Under the pieces are notes generated by a model. That model had not been told where the DNA came from and searched no databases. It saw nothing but the letters and a program-made list of their open reading frames with translations. The position numbers and the translations under genes are program-made. Positions 1 to 5,334 of a stretch of DNA of 8,070 nucleotides are shown in pieces. The DNA is from Desulfuromonadaceae bacterium. Its GTDB lineage: Bacteria; Desulfobacterota; Desulfuromonadia; Desulfuromonadales; Syntrophotaleaceae. The stretch covers positions 1 through 8,070 of the forward strand of contig JAIOSZ010000176.1 of assembly GCA_021107335.1 (NCBI GenBank), in the 5' to 3' direction. The first letter of the stretch is position 1. Every line of letters begins with the position of its first letter.

Positions 1-193
1 CCTCCGCCATCGGGGGATGAAATCCGGACCACTTGCCGAGTATCCAGAATTCACTAAAATTGGTCACCATATAAAAGGCAACCGCGCCGATTCCGGCCAC
101 CAGTCCGACTAAACAGCTCAGCAACATGAACCGCCCGACACTGCGTATGTCTAACTTATTCAGTGTATTACGCAACTGTAACCGCTGCGGCAT
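1..193 (-). CDS. CLC-family chloride channel/antiporter, N-terminal part only (runs off the left edge)
   Basis: Only the first 64 codons are inside the window; the gene continues beyond base 1. The peptide starts MPQRLQLRNTLNKLD, has a basic cytoplasmic start and then a glycine-rich hydrophobic helix (about residues 22-44, including LVGLVAGIGAVAF), followed by an aromatic stretch and HPPMAE. A short basic tail, first helix with the VGLVAGxGAVAF pattern and a PP.AE segment is what I know from the start of bacterial CLC chloride channels or proton/chloride antiporters, which act in the inner membrane. The ATG is preceded by a strong purine-rich ribosome site (AGGAGAGGGAGAG), which fixes the start. 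The family call rests on about 60 residues, so the selectivity-filter motifs cannot be checked. Another polytopic membrane protein is possible. Confidence 0.7.
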   Translation of the reverse strand, partial: MPQRLQLRNTLNKLDIRSVGRFMLLSCLVGLVAGIGAVAFYMVTNFSEFWILGKWSGFHPPMAE

Positions 194-731
194 CAAACTC
201 TCCCTCTCCTGCGCCGTCACAGCCAGCGCCCATCTGAAGCAAAACTTGTCGACAAATTAAATCAAGCCATTCCATTCTGTTACAAAAAGAACTGAATGTA
301 AACGACCTGTTGATTTTATGCAAACAACAAATCTACTTAATGCTTCCGAGGACACCAAGAAGGCGGCCAAACCATGTTTTATGTTTTGTTAACAAGGAAG
401 ACAGTTCGTTAGTAATGCCCCCCCTCTCTGCTAGGTTGAAAATACTCTCAACGGTGAAGACCTCAGCACTGCGGTGCTTTTGCATTGAGTTGTCCATTAA
501 CCACACCGCTACTCTGGACATTTCTGTGATGGACATTGAAATATGGATATTAAACGGTAACAACGGGGAGAGAATCAAGAGGACGGAAAGGATTAGCTCG
601 ACAAAATACCGACGGGAAACAAACCTAGGAGCACCAGGAAGAGCCCTCCTGTCCGGCGCCGGCGGTGTGCAGAGGTCTTATCAGAAGAAACGGAAATAGG
701 GTCGGCGGGAAAAGACAAAAGCGAGGGCCGA
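194..731. other. 538-bp stretch without a convincing gene
   Basis: This gap separates the chloride-channel start from the thioesterase stop. Open frames exist on both strands (about 129 codons on plus from 310; about 80 on minus ending at 333), but none has a good ribosome site or a product I recognise. The minus frame ending at 333 has a peptide with some protein-like character (SAEVFTVESIFNLAERGG, then FGRLLGVLG). A different minus frame just upstream, ending at 593, contains a hydrophobic run TGGLFLVLLGLFPVGILSS. These could be scraps of a decayed small membrane protein or chance. The putative promoter for the gene at the left edge lies at its left end. No repeats of note apart from a short CCGGCGCCGG palindrome near 654. 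Confidence 0.5.
274..302 (-). promoter_or_regulatory. Possible sigma-70 promoter for the chloride-channel gene
   Basis: On the minus strand TTTACA (302..297) and CAGAAT (279..274) are separated by 17 bp. The first matches 5 of 6 and the second 4 of 6 consensus bases. A perfect 10-bp palindrome TTGTCGACAA (246..255) lies between this site and the start codon and could be an operator. Inferred from sequence pattern only. Confidence 0.33.
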
Positions 732-1133
732 TTAGCTAAGCAAAAATACTTTGGCGTCGGCTTCTGCGCAAAGCTTGCCATCGACTTCCAGGCGAGCCTT
801 AACGCGCAGCACCTTGCGGCGGCGCTCTACCACTTCGCCCTGTATCGTTACTTTTTGCCCAACCGATACTGGTTGGCGATAACGCACGGACAGTTCGGCG
901 GTGACCAGCGTTTCTGCCAGTGCCCGTCCGGCGTAAATACAGGCTTCATCAAGCAATGATGCAATCACGCCCCCATGCACTATGTCTGGCCAACCCTGAA
1001 ATTGATCGCCAATGGTTAGGTGGCAGAATGATGTCAGCAGTTCTTTGTCGTAACTGAAAACAGCCTGTAGGCCGCTGGCATTTTCCTGACCGCAGACAAA
1101 ACAACCGCGATCCTTGTTAAAATCGATAGTCAA
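732..1133 (-). CDS. PaaI-like hotdog-fold acyl-CoA thioesterase
   Basis: A single hotdog domain of about 133 residues, the usual size for PaaI/YbgC-type thioesterases, which hydrolyse acyl-CoA thioesters in the cytoplasm as multimers. Numbered from the longest possible start (GTG at 1145), it has CFVCG at 15-19 followed by a GL pair, a typical N-terminal signature of one subgroup, then the core motif HGGVIASLLDEA at 57-68, where the Asp/Glu after the HGG loop is the expected catalytic acid, and TAELSVRYRQPV at 82-93, the central strand. I chose the TTG at 1133 because GAGGA (1143..1139) sits 5 nt before it, whereas the in-frame GTG at 1145 has no ribosome site; the GTG version adds four residues. 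The substrate is not predictable. The TM2 gene lies about 30-40 bp upstream on the same strand, so the two are probably co-transcribed. Confidence 0.88.
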   Translation of the reverse strand: MTIDFNKDRGCFVCGQENASGLQAVFSYDKELLTSFCHLTIGDQFQGWPDIVHGGVIASLLDEACIYAGRALAETLVTAELSVRYRQPVSVGQKVTIQGEVVERRRKVLRVKARLEVDGKLCAEADAKVFLLS

Positions 1134-1138
1134 TGGAT

Positions 1139-1143
1139 TCCTC
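1139..1143 (-). promoter_or_regulatory. Ribosome binding site that favours a TTG start for the thioesterase
   Basis: GAGGA on the minus strand is followed after 5 nt by TTG (1133..1131). The alternative GTG start (1145) overlaps this motif and has no purine-rich stretch before it. Choosing between them changes only four N-terminal residues. Confidence 0.5.
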
Positions 1144-1173
1144 ACATTGCAGATGTGAAAATTATTAATGTGT

Positions 1174-1571
1174 TCAGGTCGTGCGATTTACTTCCGACAC
1201 CAGTTCGTTGAGGGTCCAAAAATCGTAGAGGACTCCAAGAAAGAAAAAACCGCCGGTGAGCATATAAATAATACCGGTGATCCATTTTCCGAGATAGAAA
1301 CGATGAATACCGAAGAGACCAAGAAAGACCAGCAGAATCCAGGCGATATTGTAATCCACCCTCCCCGCTTCAAATCTCAGGTCGGCCTGGCGTTCCATGG
1401 AGGGGACCAGAAAGAGATCGATAATCCAGCCGATAAGCAGGAGGCCAAACGTGAAGAAGTAGATAGTGCCGGAGACTGGCATGCCGTAATAAAAACGATG
1501 GGCCCCAGTGAAACCAAAAAGCCAGAGGATGTAGCCTATGACCTGCTGTGGGTGTCCTTGATGTCTGTCAT
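1174..1571 (-). pseudogene. Double TM2-domain membrane protein with an apparent one-base deletion near its start
   Basis: A well-formed start (ATG at 1571, AGGAG nine bases upstream at 1585..1581) reads MTDIKDTHS and then meets TAG within 12 codons. The conserved sequence continues in another frame from about 1544: VIGYILWLFGF, TGAHRFYYG, a helix with GWIIDLFLVPSM, then a second copy of the unit, IAWILLVFLGLFGIHRFYLG, and a final GVLYDFWTLN. Each GxxGxHRFYxG followed by a hydrophobic helix pair with a D-F/L ending is the TM2 domain, so this is a tandem TM2 inner-membrane protein of unknown role. The total span is 398 nt; adding one base gives 399, or 132 codons plus stop, and joins MTDIKDTHS-x-VIGY in frame. 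An automatic call would give only 102 residues from the ATG at 1482, cutting through the first unit. Either a true frameshift or a sequencing error. Confidence 0.82.
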
Positions 1572-1580
1572 GATACCTGT

Positions 1581-1585
1581 CTCCT
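1581..1585 (-). promoter_or_regulatory. Ribosome binding site marking the true TM2 start
   Basis: AGGAG, nine bases before the ATG at 1571 on the minus strand. It supports translation starting upstream of the frameshift rather than at the ATG at 1482, which lies inside the first TM2 unit. Confidence 0.65.
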
Positions 1586-1596
1586 GAAGCCAGCCC

Positions 1597-1620
1597 AGTA
1601 TATTTCCTGGAAACTTTCTC
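1597..1620 (-). promoter_or_regulatory. Weak -10-like element upstream of the TM2/thioesterase pair
   Basis: TATACT on the minus strand (1602..1597) matches 5 of 6 bases of a -10 box and lies just upstream of the TM2 ribosome site. No good -35 is found at the right distance: TTGAGA is only 14 bp away. Treat as tentative. Confidence 0.22.
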
Positions 1621-1675
1621 AAGTAATGGCTGGCAACTCTCTGTATTAAATAGATTAATTGATTTGTTTGGTGCG

Positions 1676-2194
1676 TTAAAAATTGTCTACATGAATCTTG
1701 TCATAGGGCAGAGTCTCTTTGCCATGCCCAGCTTTTTCTGCAACGGGATAGCCGATTCCGATGATTGCCTCAACCTCGTAACGGTCGGGTAGATTGAGAA
1801 CTTTGCTCAGATAATCCGTGGCCGGGTTGCCATCGACGTGGCTGCGTCTGCGAATTTGTGACCAGCAACTGCCCAAACCAAGCTCCAATGCCGCAAGCTG
1901 AAGAACAATGGCAGCGATGGAGCAGTCCTCGATCCAGACGTCACATTTGTCTGGATCGGCGCAAACAACGATAGCTAAAGGTGCCTCGGCGACAAAGGTC
2001 CCACCCTTCGGTTTGGAAGCAGCCAGTCTGACTCGCTGCTCGGGGTCTGTTACCAGGATAAACTCCCAGGGGTTGCGGCCTTTGGATGAGGGCGACCGAA
2101 GCAGTGCTTCAATGAGTTGCTCGACCTTGTCTGCCTCTATCGGACGATCCATAAAACGTCGCACGCTGCGACGTTTGCGTAACAATTCCAGCAT
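1676..2194 (-). CDS. Nitroreductase-family FMN-dependent oxidoreductase
   Basis: 172 residues from the ATG at 2194, within the range of short nitroreductase-family proteins, which are cytoplasmic homodimers using FMN and NAD(P)H to reduce nitro, quinone or similar compounds. Visible family features are the N-terminal RRSVRRF (residues 8-14), whose arginines contact the FMN phosphate, SPSSKGRNPWEF (34-45), which corresponds to the usual SxxNxQPW/F segment, a long amphipathic helix ending ALELGLGSCW (102-111), and GIGYPVAEK (146-154) near the C-terminus. I chose the ATG at 2194 because GGGAGGG ends four bases before it; an upstream in-frame ATG at 2218 would add eight residues that the family lacks and has no ribosome site. 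A good promoter lies 52-80 bp upstream. It appears to be a single-gene unit. The physiological substrate cannot be read from the sequence. Confidence 0.9.
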   Translation of the reverse strand: MLELLRKRRSVRRFMDRPIEADKVEQLIEALLRSPSSKGRNPWEFILVTDPEQRVRLAASKPKGGTFVAEAPLAIVVCADPDKCDVWIEDCSIAAIVLQLAALELGLGSCWSQIRRRSHVDGNPATDYLSKVLNLPDRYEVEAIIGIGYPVAEKAGHGKETLPYDKIHVDNF

Positions 2195-2198
2195 GTTT

Positions 2199-2205
2199 CC
2201 CTCCC
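2199..2205 (-). promoter_or_regulatory. Ribosome binding site fixing the nitroreductase start
   Basis: GGGAGGG on the minus strand, four bases before the ATG at 2194. It decides against the longer in-frame start at 2218. Confidence 0.75.
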
Positions 2206-2245
2206 AATGCCTACTCATACAGTAAGATGAAAATATTTAAACCAA

Positions 2246-2274
2246 ATCATACCGGGAAACGGTAAGACTTTCAA
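2246..2274 (-). promoter_or_regulatory. Sigma-70-type promoter for the nitroreductase gene
   Basis: On the minus strand TTGAAA (2274..2269) and TATGAT (2251..2246) are separated by exactly 17 bp; the hexamers match the consensus at 4 of 6 and 5 of 6 positions. Transcription would begin near 2239, giving a leader of about 45 nt that contains the GGGAGGG ribosome site. It is the best -35/-10 pair I found in the window. Confidence 0.65.
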
Positions 2275-2377
2275 TGTTCAGCGAAAAAACTTTGCTGGCG
2301 CCGGGCAAGCCTAACTCCTGCAGGCACAGGTATAGATACTAGATTTTTATACTCCGGTGTCACCGTCTGCTCGAGTT

Positions 2378-2634
2378 TCATTGCAGGTGTTTCAGGTGAG
2401 CCATTTGGTTTTTATGATAGAGATCAAAAAAGATGACGCTGTGGTCAGGGATGCTGTCGCAGTGGTTGCACTGATCTGCCATTCGACGATTTTTTTTGCG
2501 ACAGATTCGGCACCACTCGTAAATTATTCGGTAGTCGCGGCGACCTACATAAAGTAACCGGGAGGATCAAGCTTCTGTATCTTTTCCAACTTGGCAGTAA
2601 ATTGAGGGGTGGGGAAATAGACAAAGCGCGTCAT
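2378..2634 (-). pseudogene. Remnant of a RelE/ParE-like toxin-type protein with a zinc-ribbon insert, internally deleted and out of frame
   Basis: An ATG at 2634 overlaps the stop of the MazG-like gene (ATGA), with GGAG just upstream. It reads MTRFVYFPTPQFTAKLEK, then IQKLDPPGYFM, and hits TAG at 2547..2545. In another frame, beginning at the same place, comes YVGRRDYRIIYEWC, then a CxxC-x10-CxxC zinc-ribbon pattern, then SVIFFDLYHKNQMAHLK and TGA at 2380..2378. I recall intact relatives of roughly 110-120 residues in which KLDPPG and YVGRRDYR are separated by about 30 residues; here they are fused directly. The span is 257 nt, not a multiple of three. A middle segment (probably the second helix) was apparently lost and the frame broken. 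GRRDYRIIY resembles the RelE-superfamily core strand; the family assignment comes from memory of relatives and needs a search. As it stands the product would be 29 residues and inactive. Confidence 0.68.
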
Positions 2635-2918
2635 GATGGCTCCGGTGAATCATCGGAGGCGAGCAATAACTTCAGCTTGCACAGCTTGGCCTCTATAGTC
2701 TGCTCTACCCGCTCCTCGCCCAGCATAAAGGATAGTTGTCCGACCATAAGCGCCACATCTGCCAGTTCATCGACAATCTCTTGCAGGTCAACTTTATCCC
2801 GCTTGAAATGCTTCAAAGCCACAATTAATTCAGCGCATTCTTCAACGGCTTGGTCAAATTGAGCCTCTTCGCCCCACTTGGCCAAGGCCGCCCGGTAGAT
2901 ATCATGATATTTGGTCAT
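2631..2918 (-). CDS. MazG-like nucleoside triphosphate pyrophosphohydrolase
   Basis: 95 residues forming one all-alpha NTP-PPase domain. These enzymes cleave (d)NTPs to monophosphate and pyrophosphate with magnesium, for housecleaning or nucleotide control. The metal-binding signature EExxE...ExxD is complete: E26, E27 and E30 in EECAELIVAL, then E47 and D50 with E51 and D54 in EIVDELADVALMV. KWGEEAQFDQAVEECAEL matches the start of small MazG-like proteins. The ATG at 2918 has no evident ribosome site, so the gene may be translated by read-on from the SEC-C gene ending 39 bp upstream. Its TGA overlaps the ATG of the toxin-like remnant, a coupling that suggests the two once worked together. 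Whether it acts on canonical or damaged nucleotides cannot be told. Confidence 0.88.
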   Translation of the reverse strand: MTKYHDIYRAALAKWGEEAQFDQAVEECAELIVALKHFKRDKVDLQEIVDELADVALMVGQLSFMLGEERVEQTIEAKLCKLKLLLASDDSPEPS

Positions 2919-2957
2919 AATTGATTTAGTGATAGGTAGGAAAAAAGGTTAGCTATC

Positions 2958-3647
2958 TTAATGCAGAGTAGTACGATCGTCACTACAGCATGTATTAAAC
3001 TTTTGGCCACTGCCACAGGGGCATGGTTCATTGCGGCCTATTGTAGCTGGTCGAGTTTGAAGCTGAGCTGCATAGCTCTGAATTACGGCCACCGCATTCG
3101 GTAAGGCGAGTAAAAGAGTCGCCAACAGTTCAGATTCGTCCGTTGATTGGTCCAGGCAACCCTCGTCAGCAAATAGTTCGTCGACCTCATGGGGCCAAGC
3201 AATAGCGTTTACCACGGAAAAACTGGCAAACAGATTATCATCTTCGTCCTGCTTGTCCACGGGGCCGTTGCCTAACCAGATTTCTGGGCGCATTTCAAGT
3301 GCCAGGTTAAAGCCAAAGCCCCAATCAAGGGCATTGCTGACAGTTTCTTCAGAAGGTTTTTTTAAACAATAAGGGAAATGTAGGTGGCCCTGCAGGTGCA
3401 GATGGTTAAAGCGGTCGTAGACGGTCAACAGCCCTTTCAGAAGGCGCTCTCCTTGCTCCAGGTCGGTAAAAACATTGATCTTCTCACCAAAGACCTGGGG
3501 CAGCCACTCGCTCGAGGGAATCGATTCAGGGGTAATTACCAAGCCATAGAAAAAGCCGAGCAACTCAGCCTGATTAAGAACTTGGTCCTGACGTTCTGCG
3601 AAGGCCAGAAGTTCGTCCAGCGGGGAAGTGTCCAAGGAATTCAGCAT
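2958..3647 (-). CDS. UPF0149 (YecA/YgfB-like) protein with C-terminal SEC-C zinc motif
   Basis: From the ATG at 3647 the protein has 229 residues, close to the roughly 220 of E. coli YecA. The N-terminal UPF0149 domain shows AELLGFFYGLVITPESIPSS (28-47), then EWLPQVFGE, and a later WGFGF (109-113), all typical of the helical YecA/YgfB fold. The C-terminus is a SEC-C motif, GRNEPCPCGSGQKFNTCC, with zinc ligands C209, C211, C220 and C221, the same motif found at the end of SecA and several proteins of protein-handling pathways. The molecular role of this class is poorly known; YecA has been linked to SecA and ribosomes, so a part in nascent-protein handling is possible. The frame stays open back to a TTG at 3797, which overlaps the mltA end, but neither start has a ribosome site, and the 50-residue extension shows no family feature. 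Confidence 0.85.
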   Translation of the reverse strand: MLNSLDTSPLDELLAFAERQDQVLNQAELLGFFYGLVITPESIPSSEWLPQVFGEKINVFTDLEQGERLLKGLLTVYDRFNHLHLQGHLHFPYCLKKPSEETVSNALDWGFGFNLALEMRPEIWLGNGPVDKQDEDDNLFASFSVVNAIAWPHEVDELFADEGCLDQSTDESELLATLLLALPNAVAVIQSYAAQLQTRPATIGRNEPCPCGSGQKFNTCCSDDRTTLH

Positions 3648-3787
3648 AAGAAGAGTGTCCGCGTCAAAAGAAGGAAAAGCTTTCCCTGATGAGAGATTTA
3701 AAACGCCGAAGGCTGTTTTTCTGTCTTCAGCGATATCATGAGCAACAGTGAAAAGCAAGCCATAATAAGGGGTTGCACGAAAGAGTC

Positions 3788-4984
3788 CTAAGGCCAAGTG
3801 ACTGCTTTAGACGGTTCTGAAAGGTGCCCCGCCCCGTTTCTAGGCAGAAGAACCCACAACCATCCATCCTGTTTCATGCGGCGAGCTACATTCCCGGCCT
3901 CCTGGCCGAGGCCCCAGAAAAAATCTGCCCGCACCCCTCCTTTGATCGCTCCGCCGGTGTCCTGAGCCACCATCAACTGCTGCAAGGGCCTGCTGCTGCT
4001 AGGCCATGTGGTAGCGATGAATACCGGTGCACCTAGAGGAATGGTTTGCGGGTCGACGGCCAGGCTACGCTGCGGCGTAAGTGGATAGCCAAGGGCCCCT
4101 GGTGGGCTTGGAAGATCCTGCTCGGCCGAACTAAAAAAGACATAGCTGGGGTTTTCTCCTAAAAGCTGAAGCACCTTGTCTGGATGACGCTGGCCCCAGG
4201 CCTTGATGTTCTGTAACGACATCTGATGCCGGGTCATAGCTCCTGACTCGATAAGCAATTTACCGATGGAGCGATAAGGATGGCCATTCTGTTCGGCATA
4301 GTTAACCATCACCCTTTCGCCATTCTGCAGGGAGATACGGCCCGAGCCCTGAATATGCAAAAAGAACAGCTCAACCGGGTCCTGCACCCAGAATAGTTCC
4401 TTACCAGCAATCGGTGCCTGACCGGAATCGATCTCAGTCCGGCTCCAATAAGGCACCACCCGCCGCCCATCGAGGCGGCCGCGTAATCGGCGTCCCTTCA
4501 GGTCCGGATAGAGCGTGCCCAGATCGATTACAAGTAGATCGTCAGGGATAGACAAGACAGGATAGCGATAGTTTTTATCAGGGGTGCGACTTCCCTGCAA
4601 ATCGGGAACATAGTAACCGGTTATCTGGCCTCGAGTCGAACCATCGGAGTTGTGTACGCGGTGAGGGATAAATCTATTTTCAAAAAACCGCCGAACCGCT
4701 CCCCTATCAGCGGCATCAACTTGCAGGGCTTCGGAACATACGGTCTGCCATGACGGCTTTCTTTTGAGAGATGGACAACTGACGATAAAAGCCTCCAGGG
4801 CCGGTCGCAGGTCCTCTTGCTGCCAACCTGGCACTTCGTTCCAGGAAACAGCCTGTAATGGCTCAACAGGTTCCTTGAACACAGGTGGCGCAGGCGGTCG
4901 GGCACAGGCCACCAGAAGCAGCAGACTCAGAAAACAACCGAAAGGAACAGAACAACTCAGGCGGGACAGAAATCCGGATATCAT
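3788..4984 (-). CDS. mltA: Membrane-bound lytic murein transglycosylase A (MltA)
   Basis: 398 residues. MltA cleaves the MurNAc-GlcNAc bond of peptidoglycan with formation of 1,6-anhydro-MurNAc, anchored as a lipoprotein to the outer membrane. The N-terminus is a lipoprotein signal peptide with lipobox LVAC (24-27; acylated Cys27), followed by a Pro-rich linker. The MltA domain shows GYY (123-125), FFLHIQGSGRI (207-217) and GYPLTPQRSLAVD (299-311). The C-terminal 3D domain carries VAQDTGGAIKGGVRADFFWG (339-358), where D342 is the expected catalytic aspartate and D354 a conserved partner. Start ATG at 4984 with GAGGA six bases upstream. Length and domain order match the family. It heads a minus-strand cluster with the SEC-C and MazG-like genes and diverges from the Flp pilin gene. 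Confidence 0.95.
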   Translation of the reverse strand: MISGFLSRLSCSVPFGCFLSLLLLVACARPPAPPVFKEPVEPLQAVSWNEVPGWQQEDLRPALEAFIVSCPSLKRKPSWQTVCSEALQVDAADRGAVRRFFENRFIPHRVHNSDGSTRGQITGYYVPDLQGSRTPDKNYRYPVLSIPDDLLVIDLGTLYPDLKGRRLRGRLDGRRVVPYWSRTEIDSGQAPIAGKELFWVQDPVELFFLHIQGSGRISLQNGERVMVNYAEQNGHPYRSIGKLLIESGAMTRHQMSLQNIKAWGQRHPDKVLQLLGENPSYVFFSSAEQDLPSPPGALGYPLTPQRSLAVDPQTIPLGAPVFIATTWPSSSRPLQQLMVAQDTGGAIKGGVRADFFWGLGQEAGNVARRMKQDGWLWVLLPRNGAGHLSEPSKAVTWP

Positions 4985-5076
4985 AGGCCGTCCTCAAAAA
5001 AATCGTTTCGGAGAGAATAGTTGTTTAACTAAATCAAAGGCATGGAAGCGTTCCCTGCTTGACACCTGGCGATAAC

Positions 5077-5105
5077 TGGATAGGCTGAAATAGTCACATT
5101 ATCAT
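5077..5105 (+). promoter_or_regulatory. flp: Possible sigma-70 promoter for the Flp pilin gene
   Basis: TGGATA (5077..5082) and TATCAT (5100..5105) are separated by 17 bp, matching 4 of 6 and 5 of 6 consensus bases. Transcription from about 5112 would give a leader of some 33 nt holding the GGGAGG ribosome site. A perfect TTGACA lies further upstream (about 5059) but has no good -10 partner. Inference only. Confidence 0.4.
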
Positions 5106-5144
5106 TAATGTTATTAAGGCCCACCCTTCTCGGGAGGAAACAAT

Positions 5145-5324
5145 ATGCAAGAAATAGGATTTAAATGGCGGGATCTAATTCGCGACGAAGAAGGCGCGAC
5201 TGCCACTGAATATGCCGTAATGCTGGCCCTGATCATCATCGTTTGCATTGTTGCCATCGCGTTTCTTGGTAACAAGGTCAACAATTCCTTTCAAAGGATG
5301 GGTAACCTGATGCCAGACAACTGA
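5145..5324 (+). CDS. flp: Flp/Fap-type prepilin (type IVb pilin subunit)
   Basis: A 59-residue protein and the only supported plus-strand gene here. It has a short basic/acidic leader ending RDEEG, then ATATEYAVMLALIIIVCIVAIAFLG, the hallmark of Flp pilins: cleavage after Gly17 by a TadV/PilD-type prepilin peptidase would leave Ala at +1, Glu at +5 (E22) and Tyr at +6 (Y23), followed by one hydrophobic helix. The tail KVNNSFQRMGNLMPDN is the usual short polar end. Flp subunits assemble into thin adhesive pili through the Tad machinery in the inner membrane. The start is certain: GGGAGGAAA lies just before the ATG. No tad genes (ATPase, TadB/C, secretin) are in the window, so this is an orphan pilin locally. 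It is divergent from mltA and convergent with the response regulator, 10 bp apart. Confidence 0.93.
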   Translation: MQEIGFKWRDLIRDEEGATATEYAVMLALIIIVCIVAIAFLGNKVNNSFQRMGNLMPDN

Positions 5325-5334
5325 GCAACGGGTT

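Noticed and set aside
654..663. CCGGCGCCGG palindrome
   Set aside because: A short GC palindrome with no partner sites or gene context; expected by chance.
310..699. 129-codon open frame on the plus strand
   Set aside because: No ribosome site, no recognisable motif and an arginine-rich, low-complexity end; more likely chance in a gene-poor gap.
1168..1587. 139-codon plus-strand open frame across the TM2 gene
   Set aside because: It is the complement of a clear TM2 membrane protein, and its charged composition is what the reverse of hydrophobic codons gives.
2357..2557. 66-codon plus-strand open frame
   Set aside because: It is antisense to the zinc-ribbon half of the toxin-like remnant, which has a far better protein signature.
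5059..5064. Perfect TTGACA upstream of flp as the main -35
   Set aside because: No hexamer near the right spacing resembles a -10; the TGGATA/TATCAT pair downstream fits better.
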